The notes under the pieces were generated by a model. That model searched no databases, had not been told where the DNA came from, and worked only from the letters and a program-made list of their open reading frames with translations. Shown piece after piece: positions 34,801-44,414 of a DNA stretch of 64,000 nucleotides. Within the stretch, counting starts at the first letter, position 1. Every line of letters starts with the position of its first letter. Source of the stretch: Agrypnia vestita (Eukaryota > Arthropoda > Insecta > Trichoptera > Phryganeidae); the NCBI GenBank assembly GCA_016648135.1, contig JADDOH010000476.1, positions 124,001 through 188,000 of the forward strand, in the 5' to 3' direction. Position numbers and translations under genes: made by a program.

Positions 34801-35572
34801 TTGGTGGTTAATGGGTTAGCAGGCAGCTGTGTCAAAATAAGTCATTAAGCATATAGAAAATTTCAAAAGTGAGATGAGAAATAACAATCCTTTAATTTTT
34901 AGTGGTTATAGTAATTATAACACCATTTCTGCTGTGTTCCATTATAACTTTACCTATTTGAGAATCTATTATTTTGTCAGTGGCCTGTAATTGTCGCATT
35001 GCAGTGGATGCTGTATTTAAAAATAAATAATTAACTATTAATTTATATTTTTACTAGATACCATTTCAAATCAATATTTCGAAATCCATCTTTAGAGTTA
35101 ACTATTTGTATAATGTTTAGTAAAAGTATATAAATGCACTGAAAAAAAATATGGAGATATCAACTTGTTTAAAACATTTGCGATGTTTAGTTTCGAAATA
35201 AAGCGCAAAATATAATAAATGTAGTGATATACTACTTTGTAGCACCTCATTGATGTTTAAATGCATTAGCAATATTGAAGCACAAATAAATGCTGGTAGA
35301 CTGGATTCTAATCTGTCTGTATTGTTTCAGTCATTTTAGCTGCCATGATTCCCAATCTTGGGGCTGTGATCTCTCTGGTGGGTGCCGTGAGTAGCTCTGC
35401 TCTTGCCCTAATATTTCCACCAATAATCGAAATAATAACATTCTGGCCTGACCGATTAGGAAAATTTGATTGGGTCCTTTGGAAGGATGTTGCTATAATT
35501 ATATTTGGTCTGGCAGGATTTGGTTTTGGTACTTACGCTAGTCTTGCCAATATCCTCTCGCCGTCTGTGTGA
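22579..35572 (+). CDS. path: SLC36-type proton-coupled amino acid transporter, pathetic-like (complete, 6 coding exons)
   Basis: Joined exons 22579-22870, 29668-29845, 30699-31059, 32651-32829, 33080-33252 and 35331-35572 give 1425 nt, exactly 474 codons plus stop, with all GT/AG junctions in phase. The protein has an acidic ~70-residue cytosolic N-terminus, then about eleven hydrophobic segments. Family signatures are GNVGTGILAMPDAFKNAG in the first membrane helix, THCMHMLVKC, LPLYFGTAMYAFEGIGVVLP spanning exons 3 and 4, and LGAVISLVGAVSSSALAL near the C-terminus. SLC36/AAAP proteins move small amino acids with protons across plasma or lysosomal membranes; Drosophila pathetic acts in growth control through TOR signalling (family knowledge, not shown here). 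Length and motif order match full members. The first codon follows a 3' splice site (22573) by six bases, so an upstream untranslated exon is required. No stop or frameshift is seen. Confidence 0.95.
23160..23375 (+). repeat. Pogo/Tigger-like fragment in path intron 1
   Basis: CGAATTAACGGAGTTTCGCATAATTCGAAA and a closing CGAATTAACAAGG match the element at 33827-34770 over about 200 bases. Non-coding. Confidence 0.65.
24190..25310. other. GC-rich island of unknown origin in path intron 1
   Basis: Blocks at 24215-24420, 24630-25060 and 25080-25240 are visibly GC-rich in an otherwise strongly AT-rich intron. The ORFs (82-105 codons) have no domain I recognise. Short palindromes include AGCTCCCGTA...TACGGGAGCT (24956-25001) and GTCGATTTTTTAATCGAC near 25193. 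No terminal repeats or duplication were seen. Confidence 0.6.
25650..26150 (+). other. GC-richer block, possibly an LTR or transposon 5' region
   Basis: Contains a TATA-like TATAAATAAAG near 25827, CpG-rich sequence, and a stem TCTGGTGG...TTCACCAG near 26091. The open frame 25662-26033 (123 codons) is rich in Leu/Phe/Ser and has no recognisable domain. An LTR is a guess; I could not find its ends. Confidence 0.3.
26364..26490 (+). repeat. Half copy of the 52312-52525 palindrome
   Basis: CTTAAACCAGCTCA, AGCCCTGGGTCA and TTATCTTAATTAAT follow the right arm of the palindrome at 52424-52540 in the same order, without the left arm. Confidence 0.65.
27040..27400. other. CpG-rich block in path intron 1
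   Basis: Contains a GC-rich imperfect direct repeat (GGGCCAGGCCGCACCCGTGC and GGGCCAGGGCGTACCGGTGC) at 27053-27120 and GATGGCGCCCCG near 27305. It could be an alternative promoter or transposon debris; no ORF has similarity. Confidence 0.35.
28318..29228 (+). mobile_element. Rearranged mariner element with duplicated inverted 3' end
   Basis: Flanked by TA (28316-28317 and 29229-29230). The right ~180 bases (29050-29228), including the last 25 transposase codons, are repeated in inverted orientation at the left end (28318-28500), where the 5' half should be. Both outer ends read RGRTGTTTTTTTAG inward. At 911 bp it is shorter than an intact mariner. Confidence 0.88.
28555..29127 (+). pseudogene. 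Mariner transposase, C-terminal half with premature stop
   Basis: The frame reads PEKVTVWGALWASG, CFQQDGAICHTARNT and WPPRSCDLMPLDYFFWEYVK, then DKPETIKHLEANIRRIIAEI. The D of QQDG and of SCDL are two of the three catalytic aspartates, roughly 36 residues apart. TAA at 29050-29052 interrupts the protein; the same frame then continues NWTFRLGHVC...MPEIVFKY to a stop at 29127. The N-terminal HTH and first aspartate are absent, so it cannot be active. Confidence 0.93.
29271..29310. repeat. Short perfect hairpin in path intron 1
   Basis: TCTCTCCATCAAT and ATTGATGGAGAGA are 13-bp inverted repeats with a 14-base loop. Confidence 0.7.
29668..29845 (+). CDS. path: path coding exon 2
   Basis: Acceptor TTTACAG before 29668 and donor GTAAGT after 29845. 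The exon completes the split glycine and encodes the second hydrophobic helix, the THCMHMLVKC motif, and a polar loop ending KYSKII. Codon phase is 1 in and 2 out, matching its neighbours. Confidence 0.92.
30699..31059 (+). CDS. path: path coding exon 3
   Basis: Acceptor TTTTTTCAG before 30699 and donor GTGAGT at 31060. It encodes three to four membrane helices, including CVTQLGFCCVYFLFVAANIQ and KYLTPVSLVAAILT, and the start of the conserved LPLYFGTAMYAFEGIGV block. The ORF reads past the donor for a few codons into the intron, but only the spliced frame continues the family alignment. Confidence 0.93.
31082..32584. mobile_element. Pogo/Tigger-like non-autonomous element filling path intron 3
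   Basis: Ends CAGTGAAACTCGCTTAATA and, inverted, CAGTGAAACTCTCTTAATA; flanked by TA on both sides (31080-31081, 32585-32586). 1503 bp without a transposase. It starts 22 bases after the exon 3 donor. Removing it leaves an intron of about 86 nt, a typical small insect intron. A MITE (31581-31918) is nested in it. Confidence 0.88.
31581..31918. mobile_element. MITE with GGCCGGCGTCACAC termini, copy 2
   Basis: Begins GGCCGGCGTCACACTA and ends TAGTGTGGCGCCGACC, inverse to each other and matching the 8811-8994 element. The interior holds two tandem copies, about 45 bases apart, of GGGTAGTAGCGGCATTCTCG. Confidence 0.85.
32651..32829 (+). CDS. path: path coding exon 4
   Basis: The exon begins VLPLENNMKTPQDFGGW, the direct continuation of the exon 3 motif, and carries the helix GVLNTGMVIVACLYTAVGFF followed by LKYG and the SITLNLP motif. 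Donor GTAAGA after 32829; phase 0 in, 2 out. Confidence 0.93.
33080..33252 (+). CDS. path: path coding exon 5
   Basis: Acceptor TTTTACAG before 33080 and donor GTAAGT after 33252. It encodes MAQSVRAIMAVAIFMSYCLQ and FYVPMNIIWPLL, a helix and loop typical of the family, then the start of the next helix (RIILVLFT). The preceding intron is only 250 bases and holds nothing recognisable. Confidence 0.92.
34179..34394. mobile_element. 216-bp hAT-like MITE with perfect 8-bp duplication
   Basis: Begins TAGTAATGGTATTTTAACCG and ends CCATCACTA; flanked by TTACAAAA at 34171-34178 and 34395-34402. The 23160-23375 copy of its host element lacks it. Confidence 0.92.
34499..34603. repeat. 49-bp-arm hairpin in path intron 5
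   Basis: Arms 34499-34547 and 34555-34603 pair with only two true mismatches and four G-U type pairs across a 7-base loop. The surrounding ~220-base insert (34493-34713) is bounded by CGAATTAAC on both sides, a 9-base duplication absent from the other copy of the host element. The CTGATAATGG...GCTGAAACAG part resembles terminal repeats of Penelope-like elements, so an inverted dimer of such an end is possible. Confidence 0.85.
35331..35572 (+). CDS. path: path coding exon 6 and stop
   Basis: Acceptor ATTGTTTCAG before 35331. The exon carries the strongly conserved helix block IPNLGAVISLVGAVSSSALA, the loop FWPDRLGKFDWVLWKDV, and a last helix ending ANILSPSV with TGA at 35570-35572. The 3' UTR follows; an ATTAAA at 35777-35782 is a possible but unproven polyadenylation signal. 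Confidence 0.93.
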
Positions 35573-36400
35573 GCTTCATTTATTGTGTTGTCTTTATCGG
35601 TTATAGTTGTCTATATTTATTGCCGAGAATTTTACTTACAAAACAAAGTATGTTTGATTATTTAACTATTATTAAGCTACCATAATACGTTAGCCACCAA
35701 AAAGCTTTATTGTGGCACATATGTTGAAACCAAATAACTAATTTGTGTCCTGAATATTTTACTCATCGTACATAGTATTAAAAATCATAATATTTATATA
35801 AATATCATTCCTTTGTTACCCTTTAAAAATATTGACCTTTAAAGATGTTGATTTTATTGAATCTATTATGCATTTAAAATTAACACATATAATGTATCAC
35901 ACTTTTTTACAGATATTTATGTACGAAGTTAGTATTTTTTTAAAAATAGTTTACATTTAATTTTTATATAATTATTTTAACTAAATAATTTTACAAAACA
36001 CTCTTGACAAATTGTACATATTGAAACTGTTATTTATTTTACGTTTAAATAGAAAATATTTAGTCATATTATTTAATTTTTGTTCTGAATGTTTCATTAT
36101 TTTTAGAATATCTAATTTATACAGTACACAATAATGTATTTGTGATCTAAGTTAGCACTCTACATATATATGATGATAAATTGAAGTTTCGGCGAGTACT
36201 CGTGTATGGAACATTTGGATCTTCTGGACTGGATCGCGATTGAGGGTGGTTTTCCTGAGGAAACCTAGGCCAAAGCTTCAATAAGTTATTACTTGCCTTT
36301 GTTAATGCTTGGCCTCAAAAGTTACCTGTAATTTGCCAAAGTGAGAATCTTAAATTCTACGTATATATCAACGTTCCCTTAATATGCTATTGAATCTATA
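35573..36400 (+). other. path 3' UTR and flanking DNA
   Basis: No further ORF; the transcript end was not located. Confidence 0.4.
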
Positions 36401-36630
36401 AAAATTCATTATATTTTTGTTTTATTATTTTAAATTATCCAATTTACTCCATATTTTCAGATAATGTTTAAAAAAAGTGAATTTTCCTTATATTTGCTCT
36501 TTTTTATACGAAAATTTAATGTTGTTTTAAAATTATCTGAAAATATAAAGTAAATTCAATAGTTAAAGATAATAAAATGACAATTTATTTTTTGCAGATT
36601 TGACAGTATACACAGGGACCCGGACATATT
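36400..36630. repeat. Second copy of the 6303-7860 family
   Basis: CCAATTTACTCCATATTTTC (from 36437) and its inverse near 36540-36560, with GCAGATTTGACAGTATACAC at 36594, match the ends and inner arms of the 6.3-7.9 kb element. Here the interior is short and uninterrupted. Confidence 0.6.
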
Positions 36631-36972
36631 ACGGGATATGTTAATAGGATTCCTGATGATATTTCAAAATTTCTTTGTCTAGGTATAATACCCCCTGGAC
36701 AAATACCCCCCGGGCAATAGCCCCCCGTCAAAACCCCATGGACGTTAACCCCCTGACAATTAACCCCTGCCACGTATAAAGATAATACAGATATTACAGT
36801 ATGTTTCGTGACGCTCTATTATACTTAATAAAACATAACATAAACATAATTGGCACAGTTTAGAAAGAAGTTTCCCAAACTGCAAAATTAAAGGATGCTT
36901 CTTTCATCTAAGTCAAAACAAATACCGGAAAATTCAACATAATGGGATGCAAAACGCTATCAAGAAGATTCC

Positions 36973-37311
36973 GACTTTGCACTAGAACTACGAATGATAT
37001 CGGCTCATGCATTTGTTCCGACAGATGAAGTTGTTGGTGCTTTTGAGGTATGCGATTTTCTACCTCGAGAAAGCTTACCAGTTGCAGATTACAACATTGG
37101 ACTTGGGATTATTATACCACAATGTCGTGGATGACGGCATCCAACTTATGCCATCAATATGTGGAATATGTATCAACAATGCGAAGATGATTTACCGAGA
37201 ACAAATAATGCTGTAGAAGGATGGCACACAGAAGTTTCCAGTCCAATGTCTGAAGTTACCACCCCACAATTTGGAAATTTATTGGATTTATTCAAAGAGA
37301 ACAAGCATTAA
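36973..37311 (+). pseudogene. MULE (Mutator-like) transposase C-terminal remnant
   Basis: The frame reads SAHAFVPTDEVVGAFE, a TGA, then YAINMWNMYQQCEDDLPRTN followed by NAVEGWHTEV and FGNLLDLFKENKH. The motif PRTNNAVEGWH is the diagnostic C-terminal signature of FLYWCH-associated MULE transposases common in insects. The upstream catalytic domain is absent. Coordinates may be off by one at the 5' edge. Confidence 0.8.
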
Positions 37312-37892
37312 AGGTTCGCTACACTCAAATGTCATCCACCAGAAACTCCAAGAAATAAATATGTGTTATAATTTACACGCTTCTTACCACAGTTCGCAAC
37401 TATTGTGATAATGGCATTTTAGATTACCTACGTGGAATAGCACAAAATCTTTCTTTCTTTTACAATTTCTATATTTTTCAAATTACAATTTCTATATATA
37501 ATTAATTATTCTCTCTCCTTCTGAAATATGTTAGTTTTATTGATATTTTAAAGATTCTGTATTTCGCTGAGTGAAATAAATTATAGCTAGACCGCAATCA
37601 AAAGAACGTGCGCAAATGTACTTTCTTTGCCGTGCACAGAAAAGGCGTGGTTTATCAGTTCTAATTCAACGTTTCGAATAAAGTTTAGGCAAAAGCCCAG
37701 TTTACACTGTGTTACGAATGTGAAAATTATTATTATTGTAGTGAAACATATTTTTTCCAAGAAACTTCCAAAACATTATATTATTACCTAGGTTACCTAC
37801 TACGGATTATTATTTGATAACGAATTTTATTATTTTCTAAAAACTTCCAAACAAATTTTTTCATAATTTTCTGTTTGATTTTTTGCCTATAT

Positions 37893-38937
37893 ATGGCGTA
37901 TTCAAATATTTTGTGTTCAGTTCTTCCGAATAAACTGACAGATTTTTGTAAAGGGGCAATACTTCGAAAAATTCATGAATTCTACATGCTGAAAAAAGTA
38001 ATTCAGACTCTGAAAAAAATCCAGGTGGTGTTAAAAAAATGCAATATTTTGGAATGCGGCAGAGAATATTTGAGAAAACTGCTCATTCAACTTGGTTTTC
38101 GTTGGAAGAAATGTCAATCAAGGCGTAAAATGCTTATCGAAAGATTGCAGATAATTTCTTGGAGAGACCGCTTTTTGGAAATTCTTTCAAAATATAAAGG
38201 GAAGAACAGCCAATAATATACGTAGATGAAACATATGTTAATGCTGGTCATTCCGTATCATCATGTTGGCAATCGGACACCGAAAAAGGGGTACTGCAAC
38301 CAATTGGAAAAGGTTCTTGATTAATAATTGTGAACGCAGGGGGAGAATTCGGATTTGTACCAGAAGCTTTGTTGAATTTTAAATCAAAGTAAAAAAGTGG
38401 TGATTATCACGATGATATGAACTTTCTCAACTTTAGTAAATGGATTACGGATAAATTGCTGCCATACATACCTGCGAGAAGTGTCATCGTAATGGATAAC
38501 GCCAACTACCACTCTGTGCAGTTAATTAAAAAACCATCAGCCGTTAATCTTAAACAACATATCAAGGACTGGCTTACCATATACAAAATATTATTTGATG
38601 AAAAAATTACAAAAACCGACTTATTTTTATTTGTAAAAACGCACCTATTGAAAAACGATACAAAATAGACGATATTGTAAAATCACATGGTCACAATGTT
38701 TTACGACTTCCACCTTATCATGCGGATTTAAATCCAATAGAACTAGTTTGGGGGGATATTAAAGGAAGATTGGCTGAAGAATCAATCAAAACAGAGTCTT
38801 TAGCTGAAAAACTTGAAAATTTATTTAAAAATTATAATCCAGAAAAATTGAAAAAATGTTGCAGGCATGTAAAAACAACTGAAGAAGCTTATAAAAGTAG
38901 TGATGGTGGATATCTTGATATCTATCGGATAATTTGA
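37893..38937 (+). pseudogene. DDE transposase (IS630/Tc1/mariner superfamily, long-spaced DDE) pseudogene
   Basis: Same family as the 8104-8444 fragment. In order: an RKIHEFY/LGFRWKKCQSRR region, YVDETYVNAGHSVSSCWQ (first D), GKGS*LIIVNAGGEFGFV, GDYHDDMNFLNFSKWI, SVIVMDNANYHSVQ (second D), and RLPPYHADLNPIELVWGDIK (E). In-frame stops at about 38214, 38319 and 38390 and a frameshift between about 38640 and 38690 disable it. The frame before 37921 runs into an acceptor (TGTTCAG), so the N-terminal exon is missing here. Stop at 38935-38937. Confidence 0.88.
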
Positions 38938-39429
38938 TTATAAACATTGCTTTGGAGTCAGATGACAGCAGTGGAGATTAATTAAAGCAGTGATTCTGAT
39001 ACGCTATCCGAGTAATGTGTGGTTTTTGTTTACGGGTTTGATTGAATGTTTATTTTGTTGTACTGGCTTAGTGTAAAATAAGTATTGTTACAATTCAAAA
39101 ATGAACACAAAATAAGTATTTGGAGTAAGTAAGTAACCTTTTTTTTTAAATTAAAAAAAATTTTTTTTTTTTGGAATATTTTATTGAGACTTGTAATACG
39201 GGCTTGCCAGGCCACTTTCTCCCTGCTTTCATACCAGACTCAGACATCATACCGGACAAGGTTAGGGAATGGTCTTGAATGTAGTAGACCTATAGTATTG
39301 ATACTTCCCATTTGTATTAAACGCTATTTTATCAAAATACTGATCCTTTATTATAAATATTAACAACTTACATAAAATACTTACTTTTATACGTGGAGGG
39401 GGTTAATTGTCCGCGGTGGGGGGGGGGAT

Positions 39430-40490
39430 ACATCATCAGTCATCATTACATTACATACATCACAGCATTTGCGATTCTTAAGCTTGTTTAGATTATGATG
39501 TGCATATAGATCGGATTGATGGCATATTAATTTTTGACCTTAGCGGGTATCAAGTAAATCCTACTTTTGCAGTACTTATATATCTTTTATAGTACTCTTT
39601 CAAGGTTGCAAAAATCTGCGATGTATTCCATTTTTATATTTTATTTAGTACATTTTTTTTTTTTAATTCTGCCATATGTATATATTTTTAAAAAACTTTA
39701 GAAGTTATGATCTCCCAACAGCTTTATCTGATCTAATATGTAATTGAGAGTAGACAATACATATAAAGATAAAATATCTGAAATAAGTCTTAAATAAAAT
39801 GGCTGTATATGTTTTAATTTCATCAAATGAAATTGCATTTTATAAATAAATTGTGATGATTCATATTATATTTTTGTAAGTTAACAAATTTATGATAAGG
39901 GTTAAACCTTTTTAGTAAATGTGTTTATGTTGAAGTCATTAATTGGTTTGTTTATGTTTTTGTATAAAAGGAAAAAACTTAATTCTTTATCATTTTTAAT
40001 GAAAAACTGTATAAATTATTGAAAATGATTTACATGTTTCTTAAATAAAATTATTAAAACAAAGTTTTAATAATTTTATTTATAAAATGGTGCCACAAAG
40101 TGAATTTGAAAAATTTGAAGAAGTACATATTTCTGGCAAAAAAAGGTTTTTATCATTCCGGTTGCAAAGTATTTCTGTAAGTTACTTAAAACTGTGATAT
40201 CATTTGAAATATTATCTTCATAGTACATATGTTTTAAATCCTGTTTTAGCTTTAAGCTGTGCTACATCAGTATTTGTAAATCATTTTGGCGTTAGCATAA
40301 TAACAGTTCTTTAGTTCTCATATGCCATGTTTTCTTTTGAAATATGCAATTTTAACAAAGAGTTTTTGTTTATAACCATACTGATTCAGGGTTATTTAAG
40401 AATTACCTTTTATTTTTTTCTTAATTAATTCTTTAATAATTAAGAAACAATGTATTGCCTGTAATTCCACCATCAAATAATAAATTGTAA
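39430..40490. other. AT-rich non-coding DNA
   Basis: Begins with a G run next to the transposon end. Nothing else recognisable. Confidence 0.55.
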
Positions 40491-40493
40491 GTA

Positions 40494-42025
40494 CAGGCAC
40501 CCGTTCATCGTGAGGGATACATTCTGGACACGGTCACGATAAGCGAAATTTCGTGATCAACGAGGGATTTTGAAAAAAAAATGTAATATTCGAAAAACAC
40601 TTTATTAATAAAAAAAACAATATTAATAATGCAAAATAATTAAATAATTAATAATTCATTCATTTTGTTCCGCGTTGCAAAAAGGAATCTAGATTCCCTT
40701 GCTTGGCCTCTCTATGTTTATTGTACAAAATTTGCCGATAACTGTCAAGTAATGCATTACAGCCACATTTCACAGCACTCACTTGCTCGTAATCTTCATC
40801 ATTACCTTCTAACAACTCCGTGCGTTGATTGTGAAAAGAAAAGGCCTTTTCATTGGTTTTAACACATAACTTTCGCACGGGAACAGATTCGGAGATGTCA
40901 TTTTCCAGAGCGTATGACAGTCCTGCGTGATGCGTTTCCGACTAGAAGAAGCGTCAGGCTTGGACGCTTTGAATCCGGAAGCAGTCTTCTCGTCTATGGA
41001 AATAAACATATGTTTTGGCATCGTTTTCCAATAGAGTCCCGTCTTATCCACATTAAAAATTAAATTTGGTGGATAATTTCCCCTTTCCACAATTTCTTAG
41101 AACTCCATTGGATATTTTTCAGCTGATTGTAAATCTGCACTAGCTGATTTGCCAATCATTTTAAGGCTATGTAAGTTTGATCGTTTTCTAAACAGATCAA
41201 ACCAACCTTTGCTTGCTTTAAAAACTTCTTTTCCTCCATATTGAGATTTTAAATGATCCCAAAGACTGAGTGATTTATTCATTATGATTTGGGTAATAAC
41301 AGTCATGTGGTTTTGATTTAGCTCCTCTGTAAGTGCCCTTGAGGTGAGTATTCGCGAAAACGGCGCTATATAAGTTATCCAAATATTATTATCCATTTGT
41401 TTAATAAATTTTCTATTTCTATCATCAAAAAAACTTCTGGTTCGTGAGACTTTCGTCGCTGTAATTGGAGTAACACTCTCACCAGCCTTTTTAATTCTGT
41501 CGTTTTGCTGCACAGTTGATCGCACTGTAGACTTGGCCAATTTGAAATCCCTTCCCGCAACTGTAAATTTTCCACCATTTTCTATCATTTCGATAATTTT
41601 TAGTTTCTTTTCTAAAGTCGCTACACTATATTCTTAACTGATTCTTGATTGATTGATTGATCTTCACATTGTCTTTTTGACATTTTAAAAATTACAAAGC
41701 GATAAAAATATGTAGTTATTTGATTAGGATGCGTTTCAAATTGCAACTAAGCATAAACTGAAGTATAAACTCAAATGCGCTGACTCGACCCTACTAGGGA
41801 CCAGGTACTGGCGTTCTTTTGTCTCACTCACGCTTGTAATTTTATATATGGAATGTTTGTGCATGTGCATCATGAGAGTGAGCGAGAAATAAGATAGCAA
41901 ATATGTGTCACCACTCATTTAAACAATTCCTGGTACATGTCAAGACCAGACAAGTGCCCAGACAAAAAAGATCGCGATATAACGAATCCGCACTCTCTGG
42001 GGTCGCGATGAACGGGGGTTTACTG
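40494..42025 (-). mobile_element. Tigger (pogo) element with internally deleted transposase
   Basis: Termini CAGGCACCCGTTCATCGTGA and, inverted, CAGTAAACCCCCGTTCATCG, flanked by TA (40492-40493, 42026-42027). The minus strand encodes transposase pieces, so the element is oriented right to left. 1532 bp is shorter than an intact copy. Confidence 0.92.
40660..41590 (-). pseudogene. Tigger/jerky-type transposase, core deleted
   Basis: 41588-41097 encodes the CENPB-like region: KSTVRSTVQQNDRIKKAGES, then FKASKGWFDLFRKRSNLHSL and a TAG. The frame resumes at about 41090 with LIFNVDKTGLYWKTMPKHMF, carrying the first catalytic D. The GFKASKPDASSS part then jumps to the C-terminal tail VKCGCNALLDSYRQIL...LDSFLQRGTK, so the remaining catalytic residues are gone. 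The AGCGCC/GGCGCT-type insert at 41331-41400 is read through as ITYIAPFSRILTSRALTE and is foreign to the protein. Confidence 0.88.
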
Positions 42026-42029
42026 TATA

Positions 42030-44075
42030 CTATCTAACATTATTTATTATTTTAATGATGCAACTTTGTGTTAATTTCTCTCAATTAAAAAGATTGATAG
42101 AACAAAAAAGTAATGAGAGAGAAGTTAGTTCAGAACAGCTAAGTAATAATAAAATATACTAACAGTGCTTGCAAACAACTTACATCACATTGATAATAAA
42201 TTGATTGAATATAATGAAAACATTAAATAATGTTGTGAACCATTAAAATGAAATATAGGGAAAAACGATAAAAGAAAAGCAAAATTAAATTAAAATCTAT
42301 CAAAAATGTGTACACTGGAGTTTTGATTTTTCTTCATTAATCGGGATTTGTTATACGAATTTTTTTTCCATTATTTCTGTGTAATTTTAATCGAAATTTA
42401 CTTTGTATATGTAGGTAAAGACGCATTTATTTTTTGCTTTTTGGCAAATTATTATTAAATAAATAATTGAGGTAATAATACAAGAACAAACTAAAAATGT
42501 TTAAAATGTGACAAGTCCGCTATCTCAAAAATATTTAGGTTATCACCTCATACGGTTCCAATGATAGTGTAGAGGGATTGTTCAATTCTAGAATATATCA
42601 CCACATTGATGTTTAAAATATGAAGTAATTTATTTATATTTTTTTACAGATTTAATAGATCAAATTAATTTCAAGCAAATGTAGTCATTAGGCTGTGATA
42701 TTCTCACAAAAATGTACATTACAAATGTTATCGCTTAAAACTGATTTATGTTCGGTTGCTTATTATTTCTTTAAATAAATAAATAAATGTTTTGCCCTTT
42801 AAAAATATAATAATTTTAATACTATATTTGAGCACACAATGTACATATTTTAAAAGAGAGCCAAAATAAATCCACTCTCATTTATAACTTAATTGTACAT
42901 GTAACAATAGTAAGCGTTCAAATACAATAATCACACAAAAATATTTTTGAAAATTGTACAAAAAAAAAGAAATATTATGTTACCTGACAGTTTTCTTAAG
43001 ACATGTCTATTTTTTTTTTAACAAACTAATAGGAATAGTTTCTTAAATGAAGGTGAATAGAAATTTTTCTTAGTATTAACTTAATAAATAAATAATATTT
43101 AGCATGACAGCTTGAGTTTTTAACAAACTACACTTACAATGTAAAATTAATATTTATTATTATTTTTTATATTTAGTATTTTTTGAGAATTTTATTGTTC
43201 CTGAAAAATTTTACATTAGAATAACTTATATGTATTAACTTTCAAATAAAATTTGAGAAAACATACTAGACAAAATTACCTTAAGAAATATGTGACAATA
43301 GAAATAAGACAATAAAATATATATTAAATGGATCTATAAATGTGTAAATTGTACAATGTATATAGGTTTGAAAATATTATATTTCAAAATAAAAATATAT
43401 CTTTCTGCAAACTAACTCGCATTTTTTGTATATTAACTTAAGCTTACCTTAAATTTGCTTAAAATTGCCTCAACCCTTCATCATTACTTTCTTAAACAGT
43501 AGTCAATCACTCCTCAAAACCTGTATAATTTTCATGTGGTCTGCCAATGTTTCCCAATAAAAAAAAATTCTTCAATAAAACCTTTCAAATCTTTGATGCT
43601 TGTGCATGTTTTATCATAATTTTCAAGCTCATTTTAAAATAAAAAATAAAGATGCAAATATAAATTACATCTTCATATACCCACATAGAAAATACACAAC
43701 TTTTGTAACATAGAATATTAAATACCAAAATAGTAAACCTGTGAAAAATCACGGGACATAATAATAATTAATAACGAAGCTTGCGTTTAACCTGAGCCAT
43801 GATTACATGTCACACTCGAGCGCCCGGGCCTCTTTAGTGGCTAGTCATCATCAGTGCTGTTGTCGTAATTCCAGCGAGTTACGGACATTCGAAATTAGGA
43901 TAGTTGATAGTAATACCTCTCATTGTCCAGGATTCTGCCAAATAACCGGGACTTTTAGAAACCAGACAGATCGAGTTAGTAAACACATATAAAAAAAAGA
44001 TTGTCAGTTTCAAAAAAATTATCCACATTCTTCAGTAAATAAAACGCAATAAAATAAATTAAAATGGCATTATTT
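42030..44075. other. AT-rich non-coding DNA
   Basis: Mostly AT-rich sequence with no ORF of note. A GC-richer patch at 43785-43990 has ORFs of 15-61 codons with no similarity. Confidence 0.5.
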
Positions 44076-44414
44076 ATAGTCTAGGAGCGGACCGTTGTGA
44101 ACCCTACATCATTGAATACCAAGTTGAGACCCAGCAGAACATCTAGAACAGCAAGAAATTACAGAGTTGCCACTTTCTACCCTTGGTGCTTACTACGGTT
44201 GGCCAGATTTTAGAGTAGTGAAAAGTAGGCATAATTAAGTCATCGGATACCAAGATGAAATTAACGCTTTTCAACAGTTCTAATAACCCATTTCATTAAA
44301 ATATAAAGTTGCCTGCCCTCAGTTTGGAGCATTTCCTAGTTGGCCAAGTTTTATATAGGATGATGGCACTATTTTATAGTAGTTAGTGCCAGTTTTGGGT
44401 AATAATAATATTAA

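Larger units (their letters stand above)
36688..39428 (+). mobile_element. 2.7-kb DNA transposon with C-rich repeated ends
   Basis: The left end has six C-rich units of about 15 bases (CCCCC..GGACAATA type) and GACAATTAACCCCT next to CCACGTATAAA. The right end (39385-39428) is the inverse. Inside are a MULE transposase remnant and a DDE transposase pseudogene, both + strand. Which of the two used these ends is not clear. Confidence 0.65.

Noticed and set aside
43785..43990. GC-richer patch as the last exon of a minus-strand gene (frame ending WNYDNSTDDD)
   Set aside because: Only 15 codons are open, with no splice acceptor and no similarity.
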